This document shows, one piece after another, positions 1 to 9,524 of a stretch of 64,000 nucleotides of DNA. The stretch is from Mesorhizobium sp. (lineage in GTDB: Bacteria; Pseudomonadota; Alphaproteobacteria; Rhizobiales; Rhizobiaceae). Numbering within the stretch: the stretch's first letter is position 1; every line of letters starts with the position of its first letter. A program made the translations under genes and the position numbers. The notes below the pieces were generated by a model that worked only from the letters and a program-made list of their open reading frames with translations, had not been told where the DNA came from and ran no database searches. The stretch covers positions 1-64,000 of the forward strand of contig SAQE01000025.1 of the NCBI GenBank assembly GCA_004020545.1, written 5' to 3'.

Positions 1-102
1 TCTACCCAAGTTACAACCCATCGAACCCGTCAAATCCTCTGTGCTGAGGTACTAGTCAGAAGGTGCGCCGTTTAATTTGCCACACCATCAGCACAACCGA
101 TC

Positions 103-423
103 TCACTTCATGTGTGGGGTGATCGTTCGGCAAAACGTCATCAGACGCTCGCAAATATGGTAGCGATCATCCGGCGCGGCCTGGACGCGCTCTCTGGGAA
201 TAAACCACTCCGCTTCTTGAGGCTCATTCAAATTGGCGGGACGCGGCATCCTCACAAAATAACCGTCTGTGGTCATCCTGACGTAGCTGGAATCGATTGG
301 GTGGCAATCCTTATTGCCGCAGCAGTCATAATGAAGAACGGGATCAGTCTTCCCAGTGTACCAATCGTGGGCATCGGCATCACCAGCCAGGATGAGCCAT
401 ATTAGTGCAACATGCCTTTGCAA
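103..423 (-). CDS. small secreted protein, unknown function
   Basis: A 106-residue protein with a short hydrophobic N-terminus (ALIWLILAGDADA) that looks like a signal peptide, followed by HDWYTGKTDP and a CCGNKDC cysteine cluster. Small rhizobial periplasmic proteins of unknown role often start their mature part with a similar HDWYTG...CC pattern, so export is likely. The only possible start in this frame is TTG; an in-frame stop lies a few codons upstream, so the signal peptide is unusually short and the 5' end may be degraded. Further cysteines (CERLMTFC) near the C-terminus could form disulfides. No function can be assigned. GC content is lower than in the rest of the window, in keeping with the accessory patch around it. 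Confidence 0.6.
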   Translation of the reverse strand: MQRHVALIWLILAGDADAHDWYTGKTDPVLHYDCCGNKDCHPIDSSYVRMTTDGYFVRMPRPANLNEPQEAEWFIPRERVQAAPDDRYHICERLMTFCRTITPHMK

Positions 424-462
424 CTGCCATGGAACTTCACATTAAGTTATACGCCATTTAAA

Positions 463-681
463 TCATCGAGTGGGAGTGACGGATAGGAATGGCGGCAATA
501 GCGTACTTGGGAAGGTGATTTTCTTGGCCGTACAGATTGCTTTTGTCTCTGTACTCCACTTCATTTCGAGCGGGCATTTCTCCAACTCCAATCTGGCAAG
601 TCCCATCTGCGCCCGCGTATCGGATTCAGTAAAGCCCCTTTCAAACAGGGTGAGGGTTATATCGTAGAACGGCGTGCACAA
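463..681 (-). CDS. doubtful small ORF, unknown
   Basis: A 72-codon reading frame. The middle (FERGFTESDTRAQMGLARL, then ELEKCP) reads like a helical natural protein, while the C-terminal part (FPSTLLPPFLSVTPTR) does not. It could be the remnant of a small gene damaged by rearrangement near the insertion sequence. No motif, signal peptide or clear ribosome binding site supports it. A slightly shorter frame lies on the opposite strand, and neither is convincing. Confidence 0.25.
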   Translation of the reverse strand: MCTPFYDITLTLFERGFTESDTRAQMGLARLELEKCPLEMKWSTETKAICTAKKITFPSTLLPPFLSVTPTR

Positions 682-978
682 AGGCAGGGTCTGCTTCGCG
701 CCGTTGCCAACTGAGGTGGCGGCACTGAAGCGCCCTTAGCCGCGCTCTCCTGCCAGAGTTCGCGGCACGGGAGCCAGTCACCTGAACGTGCTGCGCACCA
801 CTGGGACTGAGCAACTTGACACTACACCAGACTAAGGTGTCGTTCGTTGCACGTCCTCGCAACCAATTTCTTCATAAATCCATAACCGCCCCGATCTGTC
901 TGAATGGACAAACGGTCGGATCCTATTTGGCCGTCGCCTTTTCACTCCTCAGTAAGAAGCGTGGCAACGACGTCCTTG
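682..978. other. intergenic stretch left of the IS element
   Basis: No convincing gene is present. Short frames on both strands have no recognisable protein character. The DNA immediately left of the IS (ending at 978) is host sequence. No direct repeat of the bases right of the IS (from 3483) is evident, so the original context of this stretch may have been lost. Confidence 0.4.
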
Positions 979-1004
979 TGTGATTTTTCGTGGAATGAGG
1001 ACCC
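979..1004 (+). repeat. IS21 left outer terminal inverted repeat
   Basis: Begins TGTGATTTTTCG and ends GAGGACCC. It matches the reverse complement of 3457-3482 at 17 of 26 positions, best at the inner part (GAAT..GGACCC). Confidence 0.65.
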
Positions 1005-1015
1005 TGTTTGAGGGG

Positions 1016-1039
1016 TGATTTTCGTCCAAACGGGACCCC
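1016..1039 (+). repeat. IS21 left inner repeat (probable IstA site)
   Basis: TGATTTTCG...GGGACCCC matches the reverse complement of 3432-3455 at 17 of 24 positions. Internal repeats next to the ends are characteristic of IS21 elements. Confidence 0.6.
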
Positions 1040-1085
1040 TTAACGATGGGGTCATCAAGATGCCTCCGGTTGATCGGAGGCATTT

Positions 1086-2663
1086 GTGTTTTGGATGTTG
1101 GTTGTGGAGACGATTGCAAAGATACGTCGGCTGTCGCTGGTTCAGGGGAAGTCGATCAAAGCGATCTGCCGCGAGCTAAAGATCTCGCGCAAGGTGGTGC
1201 GCAAGGTCCTGCGTTCTGAAGAGACGGAGCTCCGTTACGAACGCAAGCATCAGCCCTATCCGCGCATGGGCGCCTGGCGTGAGAAGCTGGACCGGCTGCT
1301 GTCGGTAAACGCGACCAAACCGCATCGGGAGCGGCTGACGCTGATCCGGATATTCGAGGAGCTCCGCGGCCTCGGCTATGACGGCAGCTACAGTTCGGTT
1401 TGGCGGCACGCACAGAGCTGGGAGGCGGATCGCGGCAGCGCCGCGGCCGAAGCCTACATTCCGCTGAGCTTTGCGCCGGGCGAGGCTTACCAGTTCGACT
1501 GGAGCCACGAGATCGTTCTGCTCGACGGCGTGACGGTAACGGTGAAGGTGGCGCACATGCGGCTTTGCCACAGCCGCATGTTCTTCGTGCGGGCCTATCC
1601 GCGCGAGACGCAGGAGATGGTGTTCGACGCCCATGACCGGGCGTTCAGCTTCTTCCGCGGCGCCTGCACGCGCGGCATCTACGACAACATGAAGACGGCG
1701 GTGGACGCGATCTTCATCGGCAGGGATCGCCGTTACAACCGCCGCTTCCTGCAGATGTGCGGGCATTACCTTGTCGAGCCGGAGGCCTGCACGCCGGCGG
1801 CCGGCTGGGAGAAGGGCCAGGTGGAGAACCAGGTTGGGCTGGTGCGCGAGCGCTTCTTCACGCCGAGGCTGCGCTTCAAGACGCTGGAGGACCTCAACGG
1901 CTGGCTGGCCGACAAATGCGTCACCTATGCCAAGACGCATCGGCATCCCGAGCAGGGCGAGCGCACGATCTGGGAGGTATTCGAAGAGGAGCGCGTCAGC
2001 TTCATTCCCTATGCCGGGCGCTTTCACGGCTTCCATTGCATTCTCGCCTCGGTGTCGAAGACCTGCACGGTGCGCTTCGACAACAACAAATACTCGGTGC
2101 TATCGAGCGCCGTCGGTCGGCCGGTCGAGATCCACGCCTATGCCGACCGCATCGTTATCCGCCAGGACGGCGTGGTCGTGGGCGAGCATGCCCGCTCCTT
2201 CGGCCGCAACGAGGTCATCTACGATCCCTGGCACTACGTGCCGGTGCTGGCCCGCAAGCCCGGCGGACTGCGCAACGGCGCGCCGTTCCGGGGCTGGGTT
2301 TTGCCATCCGCCATGGAGAAGTTGCGCCGCAAGCTGAAGTCTGTCGATGACGGCGATCGGCAGATGGTGTCGATCCTCACCTGCGTTTTGACCGACGGAT
2401 TGAGCGCGGTCGAGGCGGCCTGCCAGGAAGCGCTCGAGCATGGCGTCTCATCGGCGGCGGTGATCCTCAACATCCTGGCCCGCAGCCGCGATCCGGCGCC
2501 GGGCGCGATCCTTTCCATCCCACAGGCGCTGAAGCTGGCTCACGAGCCCATCGCCGACTGCGCCCGCTATGACAGTCTCAGGAGGACGAACAGCCATGGA
2601 ACGCACCGAGGTTCTGGAACTGATGGGAGCGCTGAAGCTCTACGGGATGCGCGCGGCCTATGA
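1086..2663 (+). CDS. istA: IS21 transposase IstA
   Basis: DDE transposase of an IS21-family element, 525 residues, catalysing cut and joining of the IS ends. An N-terminal helix-turn-helix (about residues 10-45, with [19 protein letters not shown]) should bind the terminal repeats. The rve catalytic core follows, with likely acidic residues D138 (FDWS), D200 (IYDNMK) and E247 (GQVENQ). The GTG start at 1086 is five bases after a GGAGG at 1076-1080; ATG at 1095 would give the more usual MLVVETI beginning but is 14 bases from that site. The 3' end overlaps istB in a different frame, the usual IS21 arrangement. No stop or frameshift is visible, so the protein looks intact. Confidence 0.9.
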   Translation: MFWMLVVETIAKIRRLSLVQGKSIKAICRELKISRKVVRKVLRSEETELRYERKHQPYPRMGAWREKLDRLLSVNATKPHRERLTLIRIFEELRGLGYDGSYSSVWRHAQSWEADRGSAAAEAYIPLSFAPGEAYQFDWSHEIVLLDGVTVTVKVAHMRLCHSRMFFVRAYPRETQEMVFDAHDRAFSFFRGACTRGIYDNMKTAVDAIFIGRDRRYNRRFLQMCGHYLVEPEACTPAAGWEKGQVENQVGLVRERFFTPRLRFKTLEDLNGWLADKCVTYAKTHRHPEQGERTIWEVFEEERVSFIPYAGRFHGFHCILASVSKTCTVRFDNNKYSVLSSAVGRPVEIHAYADRIVIRQDGVVVGEHARSFGRNEVIYDPWHYVPVLARKPGGLRNGAPFRGWVLPSAMEKLRRKLKSVDDGDRQMVSILTCVLTDGLSAVEAACQEALEHGVSSAAVILNILARSRDPAPGAILSIPQALKLAHEPIADCARYDSLRRTNSHGTHRGSGTDGSAEALRDARGL

Positions 2664-3333
2664 CGAGATCATGGGCGTTGCCATCAAGCGGCAGCACGAG
2701 CCGCTGAGGATCGTCGGCGATCTGCTCCTGGCGGAGATATCGGAGAAGCAGGCGCGCTCCATCAAATACCAGCTCGCAGTCGCCAAGCTGCCGCTTGCCA
2801 AGGACATCGAGGACTTTGATTTTGCCGACACGCCGGTCAACGAGAGTCTGATCCGCGATCTCGCCGCCGGCGCGTTCGTCGCCGATCAGCGCAACGCTGT
2901 TCTCGTTGGCGGAACAGGCACCGGAAAGTCGCACTTAGCCATAGCCATTGCCCGATCTCTCATTCGCAACGGGGCCCGCGGCCGCTTCTTCAACGTCGTC
3001 GACCTCGTCAACAGGCTCGAGACCGAGACCCGTTCCGGCCGACAGGGCCGCATGGCAGACCATCTCACACGCCTCGACTTCGTCGTGCTCGATGAACTCG
3101 GCTATCTGCCTTTCGCCCAGGCCGGCGGGCAGTTGCTCTTCCACCTGATCTCGAAGCTCTATGAACGCACCTCGATCATCATCACCACCAATCTCGCCTT
3201 CGGGGAATGGCCGAGCGTCTTCGCCGGCGATGCCAAGATGACCACCGCGCTGCTCGACCGCCTCACTCACCACTGCGAGATCGTCGAGACCGGAAACGAG
3301 TCCTGGCGCTTCAAAAGCCGATCTCAAAGCTAA
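2596..3333 (+). CDS. istB: IS21 helper ATPase IstB
   Basis: AAA+ ATP-binding partner of IstA, 245 residues, DnaC-like, which assembles on target DNA and promotes transposition. Walker A is GGTGTGKS (residues 105-112), Walker B lies in [12 protein letters not shown], and a sensor-like [12 protein letters not shown] follows. The chosen ATG is preceded by AGGAGG (2580-2585) inside the end of istA, giving translational coupling; a frame extension back to 2569 lacks such a site. The C-terminus ([16 protein letters not shown]) is the standard IstB ending, so the protein is complete. Confidence 0.92.
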   Translation: MERTEVLELMGALKLYGMRAAYDEIMGVAIKRQHEPLRIVGDLLLAEISEKQARSIKYQLAVAKLPLAKDIEDFDFADTPVNESLIRDLAAGAFVADQRNAVLVGGTGTGKSHLAIAIARSLIRNGARGRFFNVVDLVNRLETETRSGRQGRMADHLTRLDFVVLDELGYLPFAQAGGQLLFHLISKLYERTSIIITTNLAFGEWPSVFAGDAKMTTALLDRLTHHCEIVETGNESWRFKSRSQS

Positions 3334-3431
3334 AGCCGAAAAGCTAATCAGCCGCGCCGATCAGGCTGTGCAACCCCGACCAGCTCCGCCTGATCGGGCG
3401 CTTACCGGCGTGCCTCTCACAACCGAAAGCC

Positions 3432-3455
3432 GGGGCCCCTTTTGCGTGAAAATAC
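3432..3455 (-). repeat. IS21 right inner repeat (probable IstA site)
   Basis: Reverse complement partner of 1016-1039 (17 of 24 positions), sharing ATTTTC and the run of G and C bases. Confidence 0.6.
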
Positions 3456-3456
3456 G

Positions 3457-3482
3457 GGGTCCCGATTCTGCGGTCATTGACA
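3457..3482 (-). repeat. IS21 right outer terminal inverted repeat
   Basis: Read on the minus strand it begins TGTCAATGACCG and ends GGGACCC, pairing with 979-1004. It marks the last base of the element at 3482. Confidence 0.65.
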
Positions 3483-3707
3483 CTCCTGCTGTTCCCGATG
3501 GCGGTCGGAGGTTATGAGCAGGACTATATCGCTTACCGGCTCCTTGTCCGCGACAAGATGTTGGTGGACTGCCATCTGAAACCCGAAGACCTTCCTATGC
3601 GTGGGATCAAGTACAGTTGCTTTGATCAATCCTCAGCCCTTGGTTTGGCCGAGGTGCAACTCAAAATGGTTGCCCGAACTATTGAACTTTCCGCCAAGGC
3701 ACGGTAA
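3483..3707 (+). pseudogene. 3' fragment of an unknown gene abutting the IS
   Basis: An open frame runs out of the right end of the IS into host DNA and stops at 3707. The host part encodes about 74 residues with natural protein character, including DYIAYRLLVRDKML and ALGLAEVQLKMVARTIEL. The only starts are a TTG inside the IS end (3477) and ATG 3499, neither with a good ribosome binding site. The simplest reading is the C-terminal remainder of a gene cut by the IS. No matching N-terminal part is obvious left of the IS at 978. Alternatively it is a small intact gene starting at 3499. Family not recognised. Confidence 0.4.
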
Positions 3708-3753
3708 GTAGGTATTAGGGCTGAGCCCGTGGGGTCTCCGAATGAGGCCGACC

Positions 3754-3792
3754 TAATGCTCCAAGCTTCGGCTTCGGAGCATTAGTCATTTT
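3754..3792. terminator. hairpin terminator between convergent genes
   Basis: TAATGCTCC (3754-3762) pairs with GGAGCATTA (3776-3784), with an inner AAGC-TTCG-GCTT stem. On the plus strand a T run (3788-3792) follows, ending the 3483-3707 frame. The stop codon of the minus-strand DUF4238 gene lies inside the right arm. Confidence 0.65.
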
Positions 3793-5131
3793 TGGAGGGC
3801 GAAACCCCTCCCGAAGGTTGCTCCATTCGGAGGCGCCGTCTACGCCTTCTCTCCCCAGGCCTGCTGGCGATTTCTGCATCCAGTTTTAGATAGTGCTCGT
3901 GCATTTCATCGCTGTCGCGCGTCATCGGAGGGTGACTCCGGCTAGCAAATTGGAAGGTGACCCCAGTGTAGTCTTGGCCCTTCATGGCCGCCCATTCCGC
4001 CTTGAAACGCTCGAGCGAGTCCCACTCTCGTTTCTCGCGGGCGGGATCCTTGTAGCCCTTTTGCCAAGGTCGATGACCGTATGGGCCGAAGGCAGCCGAC
4101 GTGCCGTTCTTGTAGCCTATGATAACTTCCCCGCCCATGTGCCCATGCCGCGGGTCAGGCATAAAGAGATAGCCGTCGCCCAGCTTGCGCCAGTGGTCCC
4201 TGTTCCCGAGTTGCCGTTCCGGGTATAGCCATTCCTTCTCGGCAGCCGCCACGTAGCGTAGTGCGCGCCGCTTGGTCACGTAGTTGATCTGGATGACCTC
4301 TTCCTCGGTCAGCTTCCGATCTGTTTGTATGTCCGTGAACTTGAACATGGCATGCCGGAAGAAGTTTGGGTTCGGTCGCAGCGCCCGCTCGGACTGGTAG
4401 GGGTCCCGGACCCAGGCGAGGTTCGTGAGGACTAGGACCTTCTCGATGCTGAGAGGGAAGTACGTGTGGGTCGCCACGAGGCGGATGTCGGGATCGCTGT
4501 ACCCACGACACCACTCCGACATCAGGAAGCAATCCCGATTGTATACTGTAACCGGGTGGTCCGAGATGATCAGCTTCGTCGCGGAGTCAGATGCGTCTGC
4601 GATCTGCCAAATGCACTCCGTCCAGATCGCGCTGTAGATGTTCTGCATTCGCTGCAGGAGCAGCAGGTTCACGTTCTTGTTCTCTGACTTCGCAAGCTCT
4701 GCTATCGACCCAAGGCCCTTGGGGGTACGCAGCTTCTGCACGGTCATGTAGCCGAGCATAGTCTTGAACGCATCGCCGTCAGCAGACGGGTGCGCGAAGT
4801 CGGCGAAGTACTCCACTGCGACTTTTCCTTCGCTGTCGATCTCGCCGAAGAAGAACTGCTCGAGTTCAGTGTTCTCGATACTCCCCCACTTGGTCGTGTA
4901 GAGATCGTCCTGGGCGAAGCAGCGGTCCGGCCCCCAGTTGAGGAGGTCGCGTCGCGTGTAGCGGACCTTACCGTTGGTGACGACCTCGGGCTGGAGGTCG
5001 AGGTACCAATATTTGTGCTCCCCTGGAAGCAGGAATCGCTTTTGGTACCATTCTGGGACGTAGTGGTTGTGCCGGAACTGGTTCGCGCCTGCCGCACGCT
5101 TTGCGGTGTGAGGGGCGAGTCCGTGATTCAA
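3782..5131 (-). CDS. DUF4238 domain-containing protein
   Basis: A 449-residue protein whose N-terminus (HNHYVPEWYQKRFL, about residues 21-34) carries the HYVPxxYxxxF signature of DUF4238 (PF14022). These soluble proteins have no known biochemical function and are scattered in accessory regions of bacterial genomes. A Trp/Tyr-rich middle part contains IISDHPVTVYNR, and an Arg-rich, basic tail (GERRRRRRLRM, about residues 429-439) might touch nucleic acid. No signal peptide or membrane segment is seen. The start is a TTG with AGGAG a short way upstream, and no Met precedes the signature. Codon use is less GC-biased than in the core genes to the right, and the gene sits between an IS scar and nrdJ, so it was probably acquired by transfer. 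Confidence 0.75.
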   Translation of the reverse strand: MNHGLAPHTAKRAAGANQFRHNHYVPEWYQKRFLLPGEHKYWYLDLQPEVVTNGKVRYTRRDLLNWGPDRCFAQDDLYTTKWGSIENTELEQFFFGEIDSEGKVAVEYFADFAHPSADGDAFKTMLGYMTVQKLRTPKGLGSIAELAKSENKNVNLLLLQRMQNIYSAIWTECIWQIADASDSATKLIISDHPVTVYNRDCFLMSEWCRGYSDPDIRLVATHTYFPLSIEKVLVLTNLAWVRDPYQSERALRPNPNFFRHAMFKFTDIQTDRKLTEEEVIQINYVTKRRALRYVAAAEKEWLYPERQLGNRDHWRKLGDGYLFMPDPRHGHMGGEVIIGYKNGTSAAFGPYGHRPWQKGYKDPAREKREWDSLERFKAEWAAMKGQDYTGVTFQFASRSHPPMTRDSDEMHEHYLKLDAEIASRPGERRRRRRLRMEQPSGGVSPSKND

Positions 5132-5439
5132 TCCGGGTTTTCTCCTGCAGGATGGAAGTAGTCTGCGGGCCCTGTCACGGGGTCAGCAGACTTCGTATGT
5201 CGGCGGAGCAGTCTGCCTTGACGCTGCTGAAAGAGGTGACGCATCAAGGGAGGAGGAGGGCCGGGCGGCGCGTTGAGCGAGGCCTTGGCTCCGTTGCACC
5301 GCAAACGGTGTCCTCTTCCGACAATCCGCTGTTTCTTACCTTCCGACCGTCTGAGGAGCGGCCGTTTGGCCGCTCCAAGTACACAACATTGGCTTGTAGG
5401 CACAAAACTTTGGGTGTTGCTCCAGGCGGCATCTATTTC
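5132..5439. other. intergenic region with a strong hairpin (3' side of nrdJ)
   Basis: No gene is recognised. A perfect 9-bp hairpin GGAGCGGCC-GTTT-GGCCGCTCC lies at 5355-5376, about 65 bases past the nrdJ stop. No T run follows it on the minus strand, so it may be an RNA 3'-end stabiliser rather than an intrinsic terminator. The rest has no visible motif. Confidence 0.45.
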
Positions 5440-8400
5440 TCAGCTGCACCCGCTCGTCGAACCGCAGGTGTCGCACTTCTCGCAGGTGCCGTTCCGCACC
5501 ATGGTGAAGTTGTGGCACTCGGAGCATTCGTTGCCGGTGTAGCCCTGCAGCAGCGACTGCTGGCGGCGGGTGGCGGCAAGCTTCTTCGCCTCGGCCGCCT
5601 CGTTGGCGGCGGCGTCGGTGAATAAAGCTTCGGCGCCACCGGCGGCCTCGGCTTCCTGTTCCACCATATCCTCGGCCAGTTCCCTGGCGCGCTCCTCATA
5701 GTCGCGCTTGTAGGCGAGCGCCTCGTCGCTGGCCGGCTTTAGGGCCAGCACGTTGGAACCGGCGAAGGCGGTGGGCGCGGCGCGGGCAGGGGCCGTCGTC
5801 GGGGCGGAGCCGCCAAGCCCCTTGGGTTCGCTACCGATGCCCGACACCAGCTTCACCGGCGAGGCGCCGCGATAGAGGCCCTTGGAGAAGGGCGTCGCTT
5901 TGCCTTCGGTGATGCCGCGGCCGAGCGCCGTCTTGTCGAAGTCCGACTGGTCGACATGGGCGAGGTCGTGGCGACCGAGATAGGAGACGGCAAGCTCGCG
6001 GAACACGTAGTCGAGGATCGACGTCGCGTTCTTGATCGCATCGTTGCCCTGCACCATGCCGGCGGGCTCGAACTTGGTGAAGGTGAAGGCCTCGACATAT
6101 TCGTCGAGCGGCACGCCGTATTGCAGGCCGAGCGAGATGGCGATGGCGAAGTTGTTCATCATCGCGCGGAAGGCAGCACCTTCCTTGTGCATGTCGATGA
6201 AGATCTCGCCCAAGCGGCCGTCGTCGAACTCGCCGGTGCGCAGATACACCTTGTGGCCGCCCACCACCGCCTTCTGCGTGTAGCCCTTGCGGCGGTTCGG
6301 CAACTTCTCGCGGTCGCGGTAGAGGCGCTCCACCACGCGCTCGACGATCTTTTCCGTCACCTGCACGGCGCGCTGCGCGGCGGGTGCGGCGATGAACTGC
6401 TCGACCGCCTCGTCCTCATCCTCGTCGTCATCGGCGAGCAGCGAGGCATTGAGCGGCTGCGACAGCTTCGAGCCATCGCGATAGAGCGCGTTGGCCTTCA
6501 GCGCCAGCTTCCACGACAGCATGTATGCGTTCTTGGCGTCCTCGACCGTCGCCTCGTTCGGCATGTTGATGGTCTTGGAGATGGCGCCCGAGATGAAGGG
6601 CTGGGCCGCGGCCATCATCAGGATGTGGCTCTGGATCGACAGCGAGCGCTTGCCGATCTTGCCGCAGGGGCTGGCGCAGTCGAACACTGCGAGATGTTCG
6701 GCCTTGATGAAGGGCGCGCCTTCCAGCGTCATCGCACCGCAGACATGGATGTTGGCGGCGTCGATGTCCTTCCTGGAGAAGCCGAGAGCCGGCAGCATCT
6801 CGAAGGAGACGTCTGAGAGCTGCTCGTCGGTGAAGCCGAGCGTCTCCTTCACCCAGTCGGCACCCAGCGTCCATTGGTTGAACACGAACTTGATGTCGAA
6901 GGCCGACTTCAGCGCCGCGTTGAGCGCGGCGATCTTCTCGTCGGTGAAGCCCTTGGCCTTCAGCGAGGACGGGTTGATGCCGGGCGCCTGGTTGAGGTTG
7001 CCGTGGCCGACGGCGTAAGCCTCGATCTCGGCGATCTGGCTTTCGGAATAGCCCAGCGTCCTCAGCGCTTCCGGCACGGCGCGGTTGATGATCTTGAAGT
7101 AGCCGCCGCCGGCGAGCTTCTTGAACTTCACCAGCGCGAAGTCGGGCTCGATGCCGGTGGTGTCGCAATCCATCACGAGGCCGATCGTGCCGGTCGGCGC
7201 GATCACAGTAGCCTGCGCGTTGCGGTAGCCGTGCTCCTCGCCGAGCTCGATGGCGCGATCCCAGACGGCGCGGGCATGCTCGGCCAGCGCCTGCTGCTTG
7301 AGGTCGGACGCGACCAGCGGTACCGGGTTGACGGCGAGCTTCTCGTAGCCGTCCTTGTCGCCGTAAGCCGCGCGGCGGTGGTTGCGCATGACGCGCAGCA
7401 TGTTCTGGGCGTTGCGGTCATAGTCCGGGAAGGCGCCGAGCTCGGAGGCCATCTCGGCCGAGGTGGAGTAGGCGACGCCGGTCATGATCGCGGTGAGCGC
7501 GGCGCAGATGGCGCGGCCCTCGTCGGAATCGTAGGGAATGCCCGAGGTCATCAGCAGGCCGCCGATATTGGCGTAGCCGAGGCCGAGCGTGCGGTATTCA
7601 TAGGAGAGCTTGGCGATCTCCTTCGACGGGAACTGCGCCATCATCACCGAGATTTCGAGCACGACGGTCCACAGCCGGACGGTGTGCTCGTAAGCGGCGA
7701 TGTCGATCGTGCCGTCTTCCCTGCGGTAGGGCAGGAGGTTGATCGAGGCGAGATTGCAGGCCGTGTCGTCGAGGAACATGTATTCCGAGCACGGGTTGGA
7801 GGCCCGGATCGCACCGGCGGACGCGCAGGTGTGCCAGTCGTTCATCGTCGTGTTGAAGTGCAGGCCGGGGTCGGCCGACGCCCAGGCGGCGTAACCGATC
7901 TTTTCCCACAGATCCTTGGCCTTCAGCGTCTTCAGCACCTTGCCGTCCTTGCGGGCGGTGAGCTGCCAGTCGCCGTCGGCTTCCACGGCGCGCAGGAAAT
8001 TGTCCTTCAGCGACACCGAGTTGTTGGAGTTCTGGCCGGAGACGGTGAGATAGGCGTCCGAATCCCAGTCGGTGTCGTAGGTCTTGAACGACATCGAGGT
8101 GTAGCCCTGGCGGGCGAACTGGATGACGCGGTAGATGTAGTTCTCCGGCACGGCGTCCTTCTTGGCCGCCTTGATCTCGCGCTTCAGCGCGGTGTTCAAA
8201 GCCGGGTCGAAGCAGTCGTCGTCATGGCCTTCGCAGTTGACGCAGGCCTTCATGATCGCTTCGAGGTGCTTCTTGACGATCTTCGAGCCGGTCACCAGCG
8301 AAGCGACCTTCTGCTCCTCATTGACCTTCCAGTCGATGAATTCCTCGATATCGGGATGGTCGGCGTCGACGATGACCATTTTCGCCGCGCGGCGCGTCGT

Positions 8401-9216
8401 GCCGCCCGACTTGATGGCGCCCGCCGCGCGGTCGCCGATCTTGAGGAAGCTCATCAGGCCGGACGAGCGGCCGCCGCCGGACAGCTTTTCGCCTTCGCCG
8501 CGCAGCATCGAGAAGTTCGAGCCGGTGCCGGAGCCGTATTTGAACAGGCGCGCCTCACGCACCCACAGGTCCATGATGCCGCCCTCGTTGACGAGGTCGT
8601 CCTGCACGCTCTGGATGAAGCAGGCATGCGGCTGCGGATGCTCGTAGGCGGACTTCGACTTGGTCAGCTTGCCGGTGAAGGGGTCGACATAGAAGTGGCC
8701 CTGGCTCGGACCGTCGATGCCATAGGCCCAGTGCAGGCCGGTGTTGAACCACTGCGGCGAGTTCGGCGCGACGCGCTGGGTGGCGAGCATATAGGCGAGC
8801 TCGTCGCGGAAGGCGCGCGCGTCCTCTTCCGATTTGAAGTAGCCGCCCTTCCAGCCCCAATAGGTCCAGGTGCCGGAGAGACGGTCGAAGACCTGGCGGG
8901 CGTCGGTTTCTGAACCATAGCGCTCCGCCTCGGGGAGCTTGGCGAGTTCGGCCTCGTCGGCAACCGAGCGCCACAGGAAGGAGGGGACGTCGTTCTCCTC
9001 GACCTTTTTCAGGCGCGCCGGCACGCCGGCCTTGCGGAAATATTTTTGGGCCAGGATGTCGGCCGCGACCTGGCTGAATTGGGCCGGCACATCGATGTTG
9101 TCGAGGCGGAACACCACCGAGCCATCGGGATTCTTGATCTCCGACAGGGCCTTGCGGAATTCGATCTCCGCATAGGCAGACTGGTCTGGCTTGGTGAAGC
9201 GACGCTCGATGCGCAT
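5440..9216 (-). CDS. nrdJ: vitamin B12-dependent (class II) ribonucleotide reductase
   Basis: Adenosylcobalamin-dependent reductase that converts ribonucleotides to deoxyribonucleotides for DNA synthesis, with or without oxygen. The 1,258 residues match the long rhizobial NrdJ type. Recognisable parts are the N-terminal half with [12 protein letters not shown] and [12 protein letters not shown], the reductase barrel motif NPCSE (C475) followed by [12 protein letters not shown], and the loop [22 protein letters not shown] Cys-rich tail (residues about 1231-1258: [18 protein letters not shown]) resembles a zinc ribbon and redox-active C-terminus. The ATG at 9216 has AAAGGGA upstream. The gene is alone in its transcript, with a long leader and an NrdR box, so repression by NrdR is likely. 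It appears to supply dNTPs without any class I gene nearby. Confidence 0.96.
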   Translation of the reverse strand: MRIERRFTKPDQSAYAEIEFRKALSEIKNPDGSVVFRLDNIDVPAQFSQVAADILAQKYFRKAGVPARLKKVEENDVPSFLWRSVADEAELAKLPEAERYGSETDARQVFDRLSGTWTYWGWKGGYFKSEEDARAFRDELAYMLATQRVAPNSPQWFNTGLHWAYGIDGPSQGHFYVDPFTGKLTKSKSAYEHPQPHACFIQSVQDDLVNEGGIMDLWVREARLFKYGSGTGSNFSMLRGEGEKLSGGGRSSGLMSFLKIGDRAAGAIKSGGTTRRAAKMVIVDADHPDIEEFIDWKVNEEQKVASLVTGSKIVKKHLEAIMKACVNCEGHDDDCFDPALNTALKREIKAAKKDAVPENYIYRVIQFARQGYTSMSFKTYDTDWDSDAYLTVSGQNSNNSVSLKDNFLRAVEADGDWQLTARKDGKVLKTLKAKDLWEKIGYAAWASADPGLHFNTTMNDWHTCASAGAIRASNPCSEYMFLDDTACNLASINLLPYRREDGTIDIAAYEHTVRLWTVVLEISVMMAQFPSKEIAKLSYEYRTLGLGYANIGGLLMTSGIPYDSDEGRAICAALTAIMTGVAYSTSAEMASELGAFPDYDRNAQNMLRVMRNHRRAAYGDKDGYEKLAVNPVPLVASDLKQQALAEHARAVWDRAIELGEEHGYRNAQATVIAPTGTIGLVMDCDTTGIEPDFALVKFKKLAGGGYFKIINRAVPEALRTLGYSESQIAEIEAYAVGHGNLNQAPGINPSSLKAKGFTDEKIAALNAALKSAFDIKFVFNQWTLGADWVKETLGFTDEQLSDVSFEMLPALGFSRKDIDAANIHVCGAMTLEGAPFIKAEHLAVFDCASPCGKIGKRSLSIQSHILMMAAAQPFISGAISKTINMPNEATVEDAKNAYMLSWKLALKANALYRDGSKLSQPLNASLLADDDEDEDEAVEQFIAAPAAQRAVQVTEKIVERVVERLYRDREKLPNRRKGYTQKAVVGGHKVYLRTGEFDDGRLGEIFIDMHKEGAAFRAMMNNFAIAISLGLQYGVPLDEYVEAFTFTKFEPAGMVQGNDAIKNATSILDYVFRELAVSYLGRHDLAHVDQSDFDKTALGRGITEGKATPFSKGLYRGASPVKLVSGIGSEPKGLGGSAPTTAPARAAPTAFAGSNVLALKPASDEALAYKRDYEERARELAEDMVEQEAEAAGGAEALFTDAAANEAAEAKKLAATRRQQSLLQGYTGNECSECHNFTMVRNGTCEKCDTCGSTSGCS

Positions 9217-9480
9217 TGGTCCGATCCCTTTTGTCTATATATAGCGCTTTTCCCCAGGGTTTTCTGCCCTCAAGGCGAAAAGCACAGTCCGCCGTTTGCC
9301 GGCATCGCGGGCGACGCCGGCACTCTCCTCGTCGCAGGTGCCGGCTTGCAGACGGCATAACGCCCTGCCAGGCGTTCGCCCGGGCTGCAGACCGACCCCT
9401 GCGGGTCCCTAAACTGAAACTTTTGTCGATTCCCTCATTCGAGGGAGGTTCACACTATCTAGGGTCGAGCCTGCCTGCAA
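9217..9480 (-). promoter_or_regulatory. long structured 5' leader of nrdJ (candidate RNA element)
   Basis: About 260 bases separate the NrdR box from the nrdJ start. Hairpins in this stretch are GACCC-GGGTC (9394-9407, four-base loop), AACGCC-GGCGTT (9359-9376) and GCCGGCAC-GTGCCGGC (9316-9345). A smaller CCCTC-GAGGG pair lies near 9433-9446. A TATATATAG just before the ribosome binding site could also be a second -10 element. I do not see the conserved B12 box of cobalamin riboswitches. Structured RNA motifs upstream of nrdJ have been proposed in other bacteria, but I cannot confirm that this is one. Confidence 0.4.
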
Positions 9481-9496
9481 ACACTAAATATAGTGT
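9481..9496. promoter_or_regulatory. NrdR box
   Basis: ACACTAAATATAGTGT matches the NrdR consensus acaCwAtATaTwGtgt at 15 of 16 positions and is nearly palindromic. A weaker half-like copy, ACACTATCTAGGGT, starts at 9452, 29 bases away, close to three helical turns. On the minus strand a possible -35 (TTGTCG, 9524-9519) and -10 (TGTTAA, 9501-9496) abut the box, so NrdR bound here would block RNA polymerase. Confidence 0.75.
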
Positions 9497-9524
9497 TAAC
9501 AGATCATTTTTTCCAGGCCGACAA

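Larger units (their letters stand above)
979..3482 (+). mobile_element. IS21-family insertion sequence (istA + istB)
   Basis: A complete-looking IS21 element: two overlapping genes, istA (DDE transposase) and istB (AAA+ helper), flanked by imperfect inverted repeats. The outer 26-bp ends both begin TGT and match at 17 of 26 positions. A second, internal pair (1016-1039 and 3432-3455) matches at 17 of 24. Multiple terminal repeats are typical of IS21 and serve as IstA binding sites. IS21 elements usually make 4-8 bp target duplications, but I see no exact one: the left flank ends GTCCTTG and the right flank begins CTCCTGC. Both genes are open, so the element may be active or recently so. Confidence 0.85.

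Noticed and set aside
641..862. 73-codon minus-strand frame left of the IS
   Set aside because: No recognisable motif, no ribosome binding site and random-looking composition.
972..3489. Target site duplication of the IS21 element
   Set aside because: The flanks (GTCCTTG and CTCCTGC) share TCCT only when shifted, so no exact repeat can be claimed.
6874..8913. 679-codon frame opposite nrdJ
   Set aside because: Antisense to a clearly recognised protein, and its composition follows the complementary codon pattern.
9217..9480. Cobalamin riboswitch before nrdJ
   Set aside because: I could not find the conserved B12 box or the core helices on the minus strand; only generic hairpins are present.
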